From contig NZ_ABCQ01000015.1 of assembly GCF_000170855.1 (NCBI RefSeq), positions 1 through 64,000 of the forward strand: a DNA stretch of 64,000 nt, given 5' to 3'. The DNA comes from Moritella sp. PE36. GTDB lineage: Bacteria > Pseudomonadota > Gammaproteobacteria > Enterobacterales > Moritellaceae. The notes below the pieces were generated by a model. The model was not told the DNA's origin, did no database searches, and saw only the letters and a program-made list of their open reading frames with translations. Numbering within the stretch: position 1 is the stretch's first letter; each line of letters starts with the position of its first letter. Below are positions 19,471 through 30,874 of this stretch, piece after piece. A program made the translations under genes and the position numbers.

Positions 19471-19829
19471 AAGCAGGCCCTCCCGGCCCATTTCCTAATT
19501 CTAGTTTGACAACTGTCGACATTGTAACAAATTAGTTACAAGTTTAAACTTCCCATTGAATTAGATTAACTTTATTTTTATTGGTTTATTTATTAAAATT
19601 AACAAAATAAAATCATCTTTAAAAGCAATATGAGAAATTAAATATTAAAAAAATTCATCATCATCACTTAGAACGATATATTTCAACCGGAAATATGAAG
19701 GGAACAAAGAGGTGCAGATCAACAACACGTTGATTTAAAATCAAAAAAATATCTTCCACGGTAAGTTGTCCATGTAATAACACACGGCTATTTTAAAATA
19801 AACAATTTCTCGAATAACGATATAATTAA
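19471..19829. promoter_or_regulatory. AT-rich spacer upstream of ilvI with a dyad
   Basis: No gene was seen in this spacer. The ilvI-proximal part contains a perfect dyad, TTGTAAC (19522-19528) and GTTACAA (19535-19541), separated by 6 bp. This could be an operator or overlap the promoter. No branched-chain-rich leader peptide was found. The distal 200 bp are very AT-rich with several A- and T-tracts. Confidence 0.35.
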
Positions 19830-21485
19830 CTATACTGATGGCTGGTCAATCATTTCAGTCGCAGAATTTTCATTGCGATTCGCCAACCACATATTTAACG
19901 TTGATAACGACATGGGTTTTGCGTACCAGTAGCCCTGTACCTTATAACAACCTTGTTTTAGTAAGAATTCTGCTTGCCCTGGGTGCTCAATGCCCTCACC
20001 CAGCAACTCTAACTTTAAAGCATCGCCCATAGCACAAATACCCTTCACTATTTTTTGACTACGCTCCGAGTCAACGACACCTTCAATAAAGCTACGGTCC
20101 AACTTAATACCATAGAACTTAAATTTATGCAGATAGCTGAATGAAGAATAACCAGTGCCAAAATCATCAATCCATAACTTGATACCTAAATTATTTAATT
20201 CGCGTAATACTCGCAAGTTCTCACTATCTGCATTCATTAAGGTGGTTTCAGTTATCTCAAAATGGATCTGGGCTGGGGATAAAGAGTAACTCGCTAAAAT
20301 ACTTCTGACATTATGTACAAAGGCATTATCAGCAAGTTGTTGTGGGGCGATATTGATCGCAATGAAATACTCAGGATTGTTGATCTGTAATAACGCTAAA
20401 TCACTGCAAACTTGTTTTATGATCCATTGACCTATAGGCACGATAAGACCCGTTTGTTCCGCCACCGGAATAAAGTCATCGGGGGGTACTAAACCACGAA
20501 CAGGATGATTCCAACGAATTAACGCTTCAAAGCCTAGCTCTTTTTCTGTTGATATATCGATGATAGGTTGATAATAAATTTCAAATTCACCATTGATAAT
20601 CGCCTGATTAAGTTCTTGCTCAAGATGGACTCGGTATTCCAATTCTCGCATGTACTCAGGTTTAAAAAAAGCCACTCCATGCTTGCCTGACTCTTTGACT
20701 TTATACATCGCCATATCCGCTTTTTTCAATAATGAGTCACTGCACGTACCGTGCTCAGGACTAATACTGACACCGATGCTGACACCGATGACGATACTCT
20801 CACCAGACAATTCAATTTTACGACGGATATTTTTAAGCAATTGGTTCAAGATAGGCGCGATATCTTCAGCATCTGAAAAATCCATTATTAATATCGCAAA
20901 TTCATCGCCACCAATACGAAAGATATCTGTTTTATACATGTTAGGTTGCAGTGGGTAACCTAACGACAGTTTAATGCGTTGCGCGATAATAGCGATTACT
21001 TGATCGCCGACATTATGACCTAAAGTATCATTGATATCTTTAAAATCGTCGAGATCCAAAATACATAACGCGGTATTACCTTGCCCTTCTGCCATTTTGC
21101 TATCGAGCATTTCTAGAAATTTAAATCGATTGGCAAGTCCAGTGCAATTATCTAAATATACCGATAAATCCAGTTCGACAAGTCGCCCTTGCAAGCGGGA
21201 TAACTCCAAATTAGCTTTTCGCAGATTCTTCCTGTAGTTACTTGTTTTATAAATACAAATAACACCAATAATGCTGACCAGAATAGTAATGATGACGGAA
21301 GTAGGCGTTAAGATGATCGTATGGCGAAATGCTAATAAAAAGAACCAGATTGCATCACTCGAAAACGCGAAAAGATAGACGCAAGAAAACAGTGCTAGCG
21401 AGCTACCAACCGCAATTAAGGTAAGAACAATTTTGCGCCATTGATGTGAAGTATTCCCGGTATTGAACTTGTCCATAATTAGCAC
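19830..21485 (-). CDS. Membrane GGDEF-EAL cyclic-di-GMP protein
   Basis: A 551-aa protein with two predicted N-terminal transmembrane helices (about residues 22-45 and 55-80), a short coiled-coil linker, a GGDEF domain (core GGDEF intact, near residue 195) and an EAL domain (FEALIRW, EIT-E, DDFGTGYSS). Both catalytic signatures look complete, so it may synthesise or hydrolyse cyclic di-GMP, and the net activity cannot be read from sequence. I see no RxxD inhibitory site in the expected place before GGDEF. An ATG three codons in is an alternative start. It stands alone. Confidence 0.88.
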   Translation of the reverse strand: MLIMDKFNTGNTSHQWRKIVLTLIAVGSSLALFSCVYLFAFSSDAIWFFLLAFRHTIILTPTSVIITILVSIIGVICIYKTSNYRKNLRKANLELSRLQGRLVELDLSVYLDNCTGLANRFKFLEMLDSKMAEGQGNTALCILDLDDFKDINDTLGHNVGDQVIAIIAQRIKLSLGYPLQPNMYKTDIFRIGGDEFAILIMDFSDAEDIAPILNQLLKNIRRKIELSGESIVIGVSIGVSISPEHGTCSDSLLKKADMAMYKVKESGKHGVAFFKPEYMRELEYRVHLEQELNQAIINGEFEIYYQPIIDISTEKELGFEALIRWNHPVRGLVPPDDFIPVAEQTGLIVPIGQWIIKQVCSDLALLQINNPEYFIAINIAPQQLADNAFVHNVRSILASYSLSPAQIHFEITETTLMNADSENLRVLRELNNLGIKLWIDDFGTGYSSFSYLHKFKFYGIKLDRSFIEGVVDSERSQKIVKGICAMGDALKLELLGEGIEHPGQAEFLLKQGCYKVQGYWYAKPMSLSTLNMWLANRNENSATEMIDQPSV

Positions 21486-21641
21486 TATCCGTTGTTACCA
21501 ATCTACTTAATTCATATTCAATTAAGATTAGTGCAGATCAATAACAATGGTGTGAATATTTTACTAGGCTTAGTAATAAATAGAAGAAAGTGCTAGGGCA
21601 GTAAAGGTTTACTCAGTCATAAATGTGATCTAGCAATAATA

Positions 21642-21679
21642 ATCCCGTTGTAAGCCACCTTAACAGTGCACAACGGGAT
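21642..21679 (-). terminator. Hairpin after acyl-CoA synthetase, possible terminator
   Basis: ATCCCGTTGT at 21642-21651 pairs with ACAACGGGAT at 21670-21679, downstream of the minus-strand gene ending at 21700. The following minus-strand bases TTATTATT are only moderately T-rich. Confidence 0.55.
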
Positions 21680-21699
21680 GAGTATGCTAGAGGGAAAAC

Positions 21700-23508
21700 T
21701 TAAGACTTTATATTTTTTCCTTTTTTAACAGTGCTATACATACTTTCGATCAAGCTACTATAGCGCTGTTGAATCACTTTACGTTTTAACTTAAGCGTTG
21801 GTGTTAGCTCACCTTTTTCATTGGTAAACGGTGATGCCACGAGCTTAAATTTCTTCACTTGCTCAAATTTAGCCAGCTCTTTCTGCATCTCTTTAACACG
21901 CTCATCAAGTAATTCAACTATCTTAGTATGCTTAAGTAAGTCAACATAGGATTCGTATTTTAGATTCAGTGTTTTAGCATGCTCTTCAATTGCTTCTTGT
22001 GCAGGCACAATCAAGGCTGAGGCATATTTTCTGGCATCGGCAAATACGGCGACTTGTTCAATGAAACGATCACGACCTAACGTACCTTCAATTAATTGTG
22101 GGGCAATATATTTACCACATTCTGTTTTCATTAAATCTTTCAAACGGTCGGTAATATACAAGTAGCCATTTTCATCAATCGCCCCTGCATCGCCGGTTTT
22201 AAGCCATTCACCATCAAAGGTTTTGGCCGTTTCTTCTGGCTTGTTGAAGTAACCGCGCATGACAGTCGGACTTTTAATCAAGATCTCGTTTTCAGCGCCC
22301 AGTTTCACTTCAATACCCGGTAACACCGAACCAATCGATCCGAGTTTAAAATCTTTCGAATAACAGCTCACTGTCGCCACAGTTTCTGTCATGCCGTAGC
22401 CATATTTAAGGTGGATACCGATTGCTTGGAAAAATAAGTTAACTTCATCATCGAGTTTCGCACCCGAGCAAGGGAAGAAGCGTACATTGCCACCAAATAC
22501 GGCGCGCAATTTAGTAAATACTAATTTATCAGCGATCGCATGTTGCAGTTGCAATAATGGCGACACAGACGTACCCGCTTGTTGTGCTGCAAAGCGTTTC
22601 TTACCAACGCGAACAGCCCAATGAAATAATTTTTTACGTGCTGCCGGGGCATTCTCAACTTTATTCATCATGGTTGTATGGATTTTTTCATACAGACGAG
22701 GCACCGCACACATCACAGTAGGCTTGGTATCTGTTAAGGCTTTTTGAATGCGCGCAGGATCTTTCAGGTAAGTATTTTCGGCGCCCCATAACAATGCATT
22801 AAACGTCCAAATACGTTCAAACACATGGCTTAACGGTAAGAATGCTAATGAAACATCATTTTCTTCTAAACGCGTTTCGGACTCATTCGCCGCTAATGCA
22901 GCTTGAATGTTAGCATAATCAAGCATCACGCCTTTCGGTTCTCCGGTGGTGCCAGAGGTATAAATTAAGGTAATAAGATCATCTGAACTAGCTTGTTTAA
23001 TACGCTGTGAGAGCGCTATCGATGATGGGCTATTAGGTGTGAACGCTAGCATATCGGCATAAGCAACAACACGAGGATCATCAGGTAAATTAACGGTCGA
23101 AGAAAACACAATAAGGGACTGCAGCGATTCACATTTATCAAGTAATGGTAAGGCGAGTTTTAACTCCGCTTTATCACCAATAAACATGCAGGTAATATTG
23201 GCATCATTAATTATATATTCAGCTTGTGATGAAGTACTGCTTGGATAAAGTGGTACCGAAACGGCACGACACTGCTGCAGAGCGAGATCGGCAATCGTCC
23301 ATTCTGGTAGATTATTTGACCAAATACCCACGCTCTCCTGAACTTTAAGTCCACGATTAAGTAAGTTATTTGCCAGACCTTCGATACGTTCACCCATCTG
23401 TTTCCAGCTAACGCGATCCCAACCAGTTTTGGTTTTACTCTTCAAGGCTGTTTTATCTTGATACTGCTCAATCCTTGCAAGGATCTGATTTACGAAATGC
23501 TGACTCAT
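21700..23508 (-). CDS. Long-chain fatty-acid CoA ligase (AMP-binding)
   Basis: A 602-aa ATP-dependent acyl-CoA synthetase. The AMP-binding P-loop motif LIYTSGTTGEPKGVM, the YGMTETVATVSC adenylate motif, the GEWLKTGDAG hinge region and the ITDRLKDLMKTECGKYIAPQ segment are in order. The form with the long insert and the KTECGKYI motif is like FadD15-type long-chain synthetases rather than E. coli FadD. Its role is activation of free fatty acids for degradation or membrane synthesis. A short open frame lies upstream on the same strand. Confidence 0.9.
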   Translation of the reverse strand: MSQHFVNQILARIEQYQDKTALKSKTKTGWDRVSWKQMGERIEGLANNLLNRGLKVQESVGIWSNNLPEWTIADLALQQCRAVSVPLYPSSTSSQAEYIINDANITCMFIGDKAELKLALPLLDKCESLQSLIVFSSTVNLPDDPRVVAYADMLAFTPNSPSSIALSQRIKQASSDDLITLIYTSGTTGEPKGVMLDYANIQAALAANESETRLEENDVSLAFLPLSHVFERIWTFNALLWGAENTYLKDPARIQKALTDTKPTVMCAVPRLYEKIHTTMMNKVENAPAARKKLFHWAVRVGKKRFAAQQAGTSVSPLLQLQHAIADKLVFTKLRAVFGGNVRFFPCSGAKLDDEVNLFFQAIGIHLKYGYGMTETVATVSCYSKDFKLGSIGSVLPGIEVKLGAENEILIKSPTVMRGYFNKPEETAKTFDGEWLKTGDAGAIDENGYLYITDRLKDLMKTECGKYIAPQLIEGTLGRDRFIEQVAVFADARKYASALIVPAQEAIEEHAKTLNLKYESYVDLLKHTKIVELLDERVKEMQKELAKFEQVKKFKLVASPFTNEKGELTPTLKLKRKVIQQRYSSLIESMYSTVKKGKNIKS

Positions 23509-23729
23509 GTCTAGTTCTCATGTTAATTCGGGCGCAAACAAAACTCGGCTTACACTTGTAAGCCAGAGAGGGTAGCCTGTAAAATTTCATTTGTAAAATA
23601 AATGAAGATTTTATAACCTATTTAACACTCAACAATCCAACAATAGCGTCATTTCAGTTATAAATTGGGGGTTTTCGCCACAAATTATAACTTATTTAGT
23701 CATTACTCTCGATAATAAGTTAAGTGTCG

Positions 23730-23879
23730 CTAGTGACTGGCTAAATGCGACCAACTGTCTAATGGTTCATCACAGGCTCTTTCAACTAAAGATATATCAA
23801 TCCCCATCTCGGTTAATTCTTTCAGTGTTAGGTCATCTGCAAGCTCAGCCACCTCGCCTTGTTCATTTTTAAATAACAT
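23730..23879 (-). CDS. Small acidic protein, 49 aa, unknown
   Basis: A short frame encodes 49 residues beginning MLFKNEQGEVAELADDLTL and ending SWSHLASH. A good ribosome-binding site, GGAGTGAG, lies 5 bases before the ATG, and the spacer has no other gene, which argues for real coding. The protein is acidic with one cysteine. It lies upstream of the acyl-CoA synthetase on the same strand and divergent from leuA. I have no function for it. Confidence 0.5.
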   Translation of the reverse strand: MLFKNEQGEVAELADDLTLKELTEMGIDISLVERACDEPLDSWSHLASH

Positions 23880-24014
23880 ATCTCACTCCACGATAAAAAA
23901 CCTAATTTAAGTGTGGCATAGATCAAAGAAAGGTCTAATTTCTCTATGCAATAAAAGTAATATTACCAGGCTTGCCTTATGTTATGTCTCTGCCAGTAGC
24001 TGGGGATAAATCAA

Positions 24015-24043
24015 TTGACAAAAAACAACCAAGCCTGTAATGA
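24015..24043 (+). promoter_or_regulatory. Sigma-70 promoter of leuA
   Basis: TTGACA at 24015-24020 is followed after 17 bp by TAATGA at 24038-24043. The 8-bp inverted repeat CAGGCTTG (23967-23974) and CAAGCCTG (24030-24037) flanks the -35 element and could be a regulator site. Confidence 0.65.
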
Positions 24044-24067
24044 TTAAGGCATAAAATTAATTTATAC

Positions 24068-24094
24068 ATATAGATGGCTAAAACGCATCTATAT
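24068..24094 (+). promoter_or_regulatory. Leader hairpin before leuA
   Basis: ATATAGATG (24068-24076) and CATCTATAT (24086-24094) form a perfect 9-bp stem 23 bp upstream of the leuA start. It has no T-run, so it is not a terminator; it may affect mRNA stability or translation. No leucine-rich leader peptide was seen. Confidence 0.4.
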
Positions 24095-24116
24095 AACGGC
24101 TATTGAAGGATTCATA

Positions 24117-25682
24117 ATGTCAGACCAGGTTATTATTTTTGATACGACCTTGAGGGATGGAGAGCAAGCATTATCTGCAAGCTTAACCGTAAAAGAAAAA
24201 TTACAAATCGCCTTTGCACTTGAGCGCTTAGGTGTTGATGTAATGGAAGTTGGTTTTCCAATTTCATCACCTGGTGATTTTGAATCCGTGCAGACGATTG
24301 CACGTAATATTAAAAATAGTCGTGTTTGCGCCCTTTCTCGCGCGCTTGAAAAAGATATTGATGCTGCTGCCCAAGCGCTTTCAGTTGCTAAAGACTTCCG
24401 TATTCATACCTTTATTTCAACCTCTGATATTCATGTTAAAAGTAAACTAAAACGTAGCTTTGACGATGTCCTCAATATGGGTCGCCACGCCATTAAACAT
24501 GCACGTCGCTATACTGATGACGTTGAGTTTTCTTGTGAAGATGCCGGCCGTACCCCAATCGATAATCTATGTCGTATGGTTGAAGAAGCCATTAAAGCCG
24601 GTGCAACAACGATTAACATTCCAGATACCGTTGGTTATACCGTGCCATCGCAATTCGGCGGCATCATCACCGACTTATTCAATCGCGTGCCAAATATTGA
24701 TAAAGCCGTGATCTCGGTACATTGTCATGATGACCTTGGCTTATCGGTTGCGAACTCCATTGCTGCCATACAGCAAGGTGCTCGTCAAATCGAATGTACC
24801 ATCAATGGTATTGGTGAACGCGCAGGTAACTGTTCATTAGAAGAAATAGCCATGATCTTGCACACACGCCAAGATTTATTAGGTAAAACCACCAATATTA
24901 ACGCACAAGAAATTTACCGAACCAGCCAGCTAGTCAGTCAACTCTGCAACATGCCAGTACAGGCTAATAAAGCGATTGTGGGTGCTAACGCATTTTCACA
25001 TTCCTCAGGTATTCATCAGGATGGCGTACTGAAAGCAAAAAATACTTACGAAATTATTACCCCAGAAAGTATTGGTCTAACGCAAAACAAGTTAAATCTG
25101 ACCTCACGTTCTGGTCGTCATGTGATCAAACATCGTATGGCAGAGCTGGGTTATACCGACAATGATTATAATCTTGAAGAGCTGTATGAAAGCTTCTTAC
25201 AACTTGCAGATAAAAAAGGTCAAGTATTCGATTATGACCTTGAAGCATTAATCTTCTTTAATAATTTGCACGAAGATGAAGCACATTTTAAATTAGATTA
25301 TCTCAGTGTTCAGTCCGGTTCTGGCGTGAAAGCAACCGCAACAATTAGCTTAATTTCACAATTAGAAACAACGGGTGAATCTCGTACAGATACTGAAGCG
25401 GCGATAGGTAATGGTCCAGTTGATGCGGTTTATAAATGTTTAAGCCGTATTTCTGGCTTCGATATCGATATTGCCGATTATCACATCACTGCAAAAGGTG
25501 AAGGTAAAGACGCACTGGGTCAAGTCGATATTGTCGCAACGTATGAAGGCCGTAAGTTCCACGGTATCGGCTTAGCAACCGATATCATCGAATCGTCGGC
25601 GCTGGCTTATATCCACGTAATGAATAATATCCATCGCGCCAACGCGGTAGAACAACAGAAACTTAAAAAACAAAATCAATAA
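24117..25682 (+). CDS. leuA: 2-isopropylmalate synthase
   Basis: LeuA condenses acetyl-CoA with 2-ketoisovalerate, the committed step of leucine synthesis. The TIM-barrel domain opens with [18 protein letters not shown], has the metal-binding [14 protein letters not shown] segment, and is followed by the linker and the C-terminal allosteric domain that binds leucine (about 390-510). The 521-aa length is typical. It is 20 bp upstream of leuB. A sigma-70 promoter and a leader hairpin precede it. Confidence 0.97.
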   Translation: MSDQVIIFDTTLRDGEQALSASLTVKEKLQIAFALERLGVDVMEVGFPISSPGDFESVQTIARNIKNSRVCALSRALEKDIDAAAQALSVAKDFRIHTFISTSDIHVKSKLKRSFDDVLNMGRHAIKHARRYTDDVEFSCEDAGRTPIDNLCRMVEEAIKAGATTINIPDTVGYTVPSQFGGIITDLFNRVPNIDKAVISVHCHDDLGLSVANSIAAIQQGARQIECTINGIGERAGNCSLEEIAMILHTRQDLLGKTTNINAQEIYRTSQLVSQLCNMPVQANKAIVGANAFSHSSGIHQDGVLKAKNTYEIITPESIGLTQNKLNLTSRSGRHVIKHRMAELGYTDNDYNLEELYESFLQLADKKGQVFDYDLEALIFFNNLHEDEAHFKLDYLSVQSGSGVKATATISLISQLETTGESRTDTEAAIGNGPVDAVYKCLSRISGFDIDIADYHITAKGEGKDALGQVDIVATYEGRKFHGIGLATDIIESSALAYIHVMNNIHRANAVEQQKLKKQNQ

Positions 25683-25687
25683 TATAG

Positions 25688-26800
<1,113 letters not shown>

Positions 26801-26873
26801 TTAGCACCACATTAACCATGCCGTTTATACTTTTCTATACATGTCTTCGATTAAAGTAACCGGTTATAACAAC

Positions 26874-26909
26874 AAGGCCGATAGTGAAAATACACTATCG
26901 GCCTTTTTA
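26874..26909 (+). terminator. Rho-independent terminator of leuAB
   Basis: A 13-bp perfect stem (AAGGCCGATAGTG with CACTATCGGCCTT, loop AAAATA) is followed by a T-run 74 bp after leuB. Confidence 0.9.
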
Positions 26910-26963
26910 TTGGCTCGTAATTACATCTCGTTGAATTGATGGCTCGAAGATAAATCACCAAGA

Positions 26964-27254
26964 CTAAGTCAAACTGGTAAATTCGACCCCTATTTGATAA
27001 TTATCACCACAATTATCAATACGAGTTATCTTTGCTTCGGCTTGTAACGGTGGGACGCGGGTATCGCCAGTTGGTAGAAAAATACTCACGCTATCGTTTA
27101 AAGAAAAATAATTTTCAGATATATCTAACGACATGCCACTCGCGCTTAAATCACGACAGATAGCAGTAATATTACGCTCTTCATCCGTCACCTGCACCGG
27201 TGAATCGATTAACATTCGGTGATAACTACGTCGTTCCAAATTAGCTTTTAGCAC
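26964..27254 (-). CDS. PilZ domain protein
   Basis: A 96-aa protein consisting of little but a PilZ domain, a cyclic-di-GMP receptor fold. The RxxxR motif (ERRSYHR near residue 8) and the D-x-S-x-x-G motif (RDLSASGMSL near residue 37) that contact cyclic di-GMP are both present. It would act as a small cytosolic effector. It is separated from the urease genes and from leuB, with no obvious partner besides the GGDEF-EAL protein elsewhere in the window. Confidence 0.85.
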   Translation of the reverse strand: MLKANLERRSYHRMLIDSPVQVTDEERNITAICRDLSASGMSLDISENYFSLNDSVSIFLPTGDTRVPPLQAEAKITRIDNCGDNYQIGVEFTSLT

Positions 27255-27447
27255 ATCAATATCCCTCTTATGACTCTAATTTATAAATGTTGATTAGTTA
27301 ATTTATAAATGCTGAAAAAGTATAAATCATTCAAATATCTAAATGATCCGTTTCTTTTTTGAGTATAGTCATCATTTATTCACTCGGGATAGAGTAAGGT
27401 GAATAATGCGACCTCAACAACTATTTCACTAGTCATTTAGCCACTAT

Positions 27448-28068
27448 CTACTCGCAATCCAACATGCCTTTATCCACAATAAAATCGATGATCTGCTGCA
27501 AGCCGATGTGCTTTTTCATATTAGTGAACACATACGGTTTATCACCACGCATACGCTTAGTATCTTGCTCCATGACCTCCAGCGAGGCGCCAACATAAGG
27601 GGCTAAATCAATTTTGTTAATGATTAACAGATCAGAACGCGTGATGCCTGGTCCGCCTTTACGGGGGATCTTTTCACCTTCGGCAACATCAATCACGTAA
27701 ATAGTTAAATCGGCTAATTCAGGACTAAAAGTCGCACTTAAATTATCACCGCCACTTTCGATGAATACTATATCGAGAGTTTTGTGCAATTTAGCTAATT
27801 CCTCAACCGCCGCTAGATTCATTGATGCGTCTTCACGAATAGCGGTATGTGGGCAACCGCCCGTTTCCACCCCGATAATACGGTCGGCATCTAGTGCGCC
27901 GGCACGGGTTAAGATCTTGGCGTCTTCTTGAGTATAAATATCATTGGTGACAACCGCGATATTATAGGTATCACGGATGCTTTTACATAATACTTCTAAT
28001 AATGCTGTTTTTCCTGAGCCTACTGGGCCACCGACGCCAATGCGTAATGGTTGTTTAAATTCTGTCAT
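27448..28068 (-). CDS. ureG: Urease accessory protein UreG (GTPase)
   Basis: UreG is a SIMIBI-class GTPase that powers nickel delivery to urease. The P-loop [15 protein letters not shown] is at residues 12-26, with the invariant CPH metal motif in [18 protein letters not shown] and the [15 protein letters not shown] segment. The length of 206 aa is normal. It is the last gene of the ure operon, 9 bp after ureF. Confidence 0.97.
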   Translation of the reverse strand: MTEFKQPLRIGVGGPVGSGKTALLEVLCKSIRDTYNIAVVTNDIYTQEDAKILTRAGALDADRIIGVETGGCPHTAIREDASMNLAAVEELAKLHKTLDIVFIESGGDNLSATFSPELADLTIYVIDVAEGEKIPRKGGPGITRSDLLIINKIDLAPYVGASLEVMEQDTKRMRGDKPYVFTNMKKHIGLQQIIDFIVDKGMLDCE

Positions 28069-28077
28069 TGCAAATCC

Positions 28078-28755
28078 TTATGAGCGAAACAATCGCGTAT
28101 ATTGATGTTCATGTCGGCAGCTCGCCATCACCTGAGCGGGGGTAAAGCTGCCAATGTTTTGATCGTCGGTTGCTAATGCTTGTTGCACAGCGGCAGGTAT
28201 CGACCCTGCTAACTTCATTAATAATTGCTGGCCATCACTTTGCCCCAATGGCACTAATTTAATGCCAACAACGAGAGTATTCTCTAACCAGCTCCAGAGA
28301 TAACCACCCAGCATTTTTTCTAATGGAATTGCCCACTGATTAACAGCCAATGCAAACGCGGCCAGTTGTGTCGTTTCAACCATCTTAGCCAGTTCACTAT
28401 CGTCCAATGATATGCCTAACCTTGGCAATAGACGCACAAAAGCTAAACCACGCTGACGCTCTTCTAAACGCATCTCTTTGGTTTCTCTGCTCGCCGCTAA
28501 ATAATCACACCAGCGCTGCGCCTGCAGATGATCCTTGTTGGCTAAACAGGTCTGTAAACGAATAATAATCGGCAACTCGAGACTGGCTAAACTTTCAAAC
28601 ATTTGCCCAGATAACCAATTTTCTAACGTAGCAACATTCGTCACCCAACCTTTCTCAATGGCCCACTCAAGCCCTTGTGAGTAAGTAAACCCACCCACTG
28701 GGAGCGAAGGACTAATCAACTGATATAGCTTTAATTCAGCTAACATATTATCCAT
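28078..28755 (-). CDS. ureF: Urease accessory protein UreF
   Basis: UreF is part of the UreDFG complex that assembles the nickel centre. The all-helical protein opens [27 protein letters not shown], the best-conserved UreF segment, and has the [15 protein letters not shown] region near residue 90. The C-terminus ends RLFRS, as in most UreF proteins. Two Met codons (1 and 4) could start it. Confidence 0.95.
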   Translation of the reverse strand: MDNMLAELKLYQLISPSLPVGGFTYSQGLEWAIEKGWVTNVATLENWLSGQMFESLASLELPIIIRLQTCLANKDHLQAQRWCDYLAASRETKEMRLEERQRGLAFVRLLPRLGISLDDSELAKMVETTQLAAFALAVNQWAIPLEKMLGGYLWSWLENTLVVGIKLVPLGQSDGQQLLMKLAGSIPAAVQQALATDDQNIGSFTPAQVMASCRHEHQYTRLFRS

Positions 28756-28768
28756 ACTGATTACCTAT

Positions 28769-29266
28769 TCATTGGGGCAAGGACTCATGTTCATGCGGGT
28801 GCACATACGCTTCTTCACTACCATGTGAATGACCACCTGTGGTGCCACCATAAGCACCCGGTTCAGGTTGGAATGACGCATCTTCAACCGTTACCTCTAA
28901 GCCTAAACCGATCAGCATGTCATCTAATACATGATCATGTAGGAAGCGACACCAGCCCGCTTCAACTTGTAATGGCACATGTCGATTACCCAAGTGATAA
29001 CACCCGCGTGCAAATAAGGTTGGGTCATCACAGCGGGCCGTTGATACCCGTTCTTTCGCGGCAATGACTTCGACAACAAAATCATCGTCAGTGGTTAATT
29101 GCGTGCCATGCTCTAATAGCTTGCCACGTGGTAAAAACAACCCCGCATCACGACCATCTTCAAGTTGTACTTTAAGACGGCTCTTGGTGCGCTGTAACAT
29201 GGTCAAACACACATAAGCATCAACATTATTGGCTGCTACGGTTAATATTTGCGTTAATTTGATCAT
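28769..29266 (-). CDS. ureE: Urease accessory protein UreE (nickel chaperone)
   Basis: UreE delivers Ni2+ to the urease assembly complex. The N-terminal part holds the peptide-binding domain, the middle the metal-binding domain with CYHLGNRHVPLQ (the conserved His), and the C-terminus is His-rich (GGHSHGSEEAYVHPHEHE). The start ATG at 29266 was chosen because AAGGAAT lies upstream; the frame is open further, overlapping ureD. Confidence 0.95.
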   Translation of the reverse strand: MIKLTQILTVAANNVDAYVCLTMLQRTKSRLKVQLEDGRDAGLFLPRGKLLEHGTQLTTDDDFVVEVIAAKERVSTARCDDPTLFARGCYHLGNRHVPLQVEAGWCRFLHDHVLDDMLIGLGLEVTVEDASFQPEPGAYGGTTGGHSHGSEEAYVHPHEHESLPQ

Positions 29267-29288
29267 CAATATTCCTTTATTATAAAAA

Positions 29289-30158
29289 TTATGTAGACCA
29301 GATCCGTGGCGCATCAGGCGTACAACCAAGCCAAGCTTCCCTCACCGCAGACCAGACCTGAACAAAACTCGCCATCATCGGCTCGGTATGTTGCCCCAGC
29401 GCCCTAACGACTAATAACCCCTCTAACTCACTGGCACCAAGCAACACCCGATCGCCGAAACGTGCTTGCTGTTCATCGATAATTTGATTAATTCGGCTCA
29501 CCAACGCATCATCCACCGGGCTAATATACAAACTGCCCGTCATTGGATAACCGTGTAACACGGCTGCGTATTCCAGCTGGGTTTTATTCTGTAATCGCAA
29601 ACTTTCAGCCAACAGTAATTTACCGTCTCGGAAGATATGTGTCTGACCTAAAATCTGCCCATGGGTAAATTCTTCATCCAATACCGGACGACCAAAGCAC
29701 TGCATTTCCCAACCGATAAAACGGGCATTACCTGCTAGTTTCACCTCGGTAATAAGCTTAACTTCAGCACCGGGGAAAAAGATATTTTCCATCGGCAGCC
29801 ATTCTAAAAAAGCACCGTCAGCGACAGCTAATTCCTGAGACTGCCACGCTGTATCGCCGTTACTTCGATAGAATTTGGTCGCACCAGGCGTGGTTAATAA
29901 CGCATGCGCGGCTGAATCGACATGAATATCAAAGCGGAGTTGATCACCACCAACAACGCCTCCGGGCGGATGCAATAGATAGGTATGGCAAGTTTCGCCT
30001 TCTGGGAAAAAGGTTTTCTGCACGGCCAAAGGACCAACTTGCTGACGTTCAAGCAGACGGGTTTTACCGCCTTTCACACCATATTTCAGCCGGATCTCAG
30101 CGCGCCAGCCCTGATCACCCTCAGGGCGAGAAAAACGCATAGTCGATGGAATACTCAT
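29289..30158 (-). CDS. ureD: Urease accessory protein UreD
   Basis: UreD (UreH) binds urease and forms the nickel-transfer tunnel. Family segments are present: [19 protein letters not shown], the [18 protein letters not shown] block and [11 protein letters not shown]. The length is about 289 aa. The ATG at 30158 was used; a TTG at 30182 that overlaps the upstream ureJ end is also possible. Start choice is uncertain. Confidence 0.9.
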   Translation of the reverse strand: MSIPSTMRFSRPEGDQGWRAEIRLKYGVKGGKTRLLERQQVGPLAVQKTFFPEGETCHTYLLHPPGGVVGGDQLRFDIHVDSAAHALLTTPGATKFYRSNGDTAWQSQELAVADGAFLEWLPMENIFFPGAEVKLITEVKLAGNARFIGWEMQCFGRPVLDEEFTHGQILGQTHIFRDGKLLLAESLRLQNKTQLEYAAVLHGYPMTGSLYISPVDDALVSRINQIIDEQQARFGDRVLLGASELEGLLVVRALGQHTEPMMASFVQVWSAVREAWLGCTPDAPRIWST

Positions 30159-30162
30159 CGGT

Positions 30163-30810
30163 TTAAGCGCCGAGGAAGGCAACTAATACTCCGCTTAAAC
30201 CCAGCGATGGACTTAGCCATTTCGCACTGACTTGACGGCCAATCACAGCACCAAGCGTTAATAACGCTGCGGCACTGATTAACATCCCCGGAACAAACTG
30301 TACTAACTGCGCAGCGGGTGCTTCAACACCGTGCGCCCAACCATGAAACAACACCATGACCACTGCCGCACTGGATAATAAATTAACCTTTGTTTCGACT
30401 TGCTGGCTTTGTTTCCAAACTGCAACCGCAACAATAAATACCGATGCTAGAATTAAGCTTTCCATGCCGGTGATCAACCCAGTTAATGCACCAAAACCAG
30501 TACCGATTAACATAGTGACTAACGCGCCAACAATAATACTCACTTGTTTACCTTTCATTTGCGCCGCTAAAAAGCCTACACCTAATAGCATGATCAAATG
30601 ATCCAATCCCGTTAATGGATGCAATAACCCATTGGCAAATGTGCTCGCCATGAAGTTTTCAGTGCCGGTATGCGCCAGTGCAGAACCAGAAAATACCACG
30701 GTTGCTATAGCCGTTGCTCGTGCAGCTAAAGAAATGACTTTTTTGGAGACTATCTGTTTTGGTACTATTTGTTCTGAGACTACTTGTTTTAAAAATATAG
30801 ATTTAAACAT
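30163..30810 (-). CDS. ureJ: UreJ/HupE family nickel permease
   Basis: A membrane protein of the HupE/UreJ family, which is thought to move nickel into the cell. The signal-like N-terminus ends ALA followed by HTG, then come the family motif [16 protein letters not shown] and about six hydrophobic helices, with FHGWAHG in the C-terminal half. The N-terminal 30 residues are longer than usual and contain a repeated [QKV]-rich [16 protein letters not shown] run. It sits between ureC and ureD, where such a permease fits the assembly genes. Confidence 0.9.
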   Translation of the reverse strand: MFKSIFLKQVVSEQIVPKQIVSKKVISLAARATAIATVVFSGSALAHTGTENFMASTFANGLLHPLTGLDHLIMLLGVGFLAAQMKGKQVSIIVGALVTMLIGTGFGALTGLITGMESLILASVFIVAVAVWKQSQQVETKVNLLSSAAVVMVLFHGWAHGVEAPAAQLVQFVPGMLISAAALLTLGAVIGRQVSAKWLSPSLGLSGVLVAFLGA

Positions 30811-30874
30811 TATTTTTTCCTTAAAATAATTTACAACAAAATTTATATGTGGAAAGACTGACGATACCGACGCA

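Noticed and set aside
19650-19690. Possible leader peptide before ilvI (Met-rich short frame)
   Set aside because: It lacks branched-chain residues and has no attenuator hairpin, so it is not a leader peptide of the usual kind.
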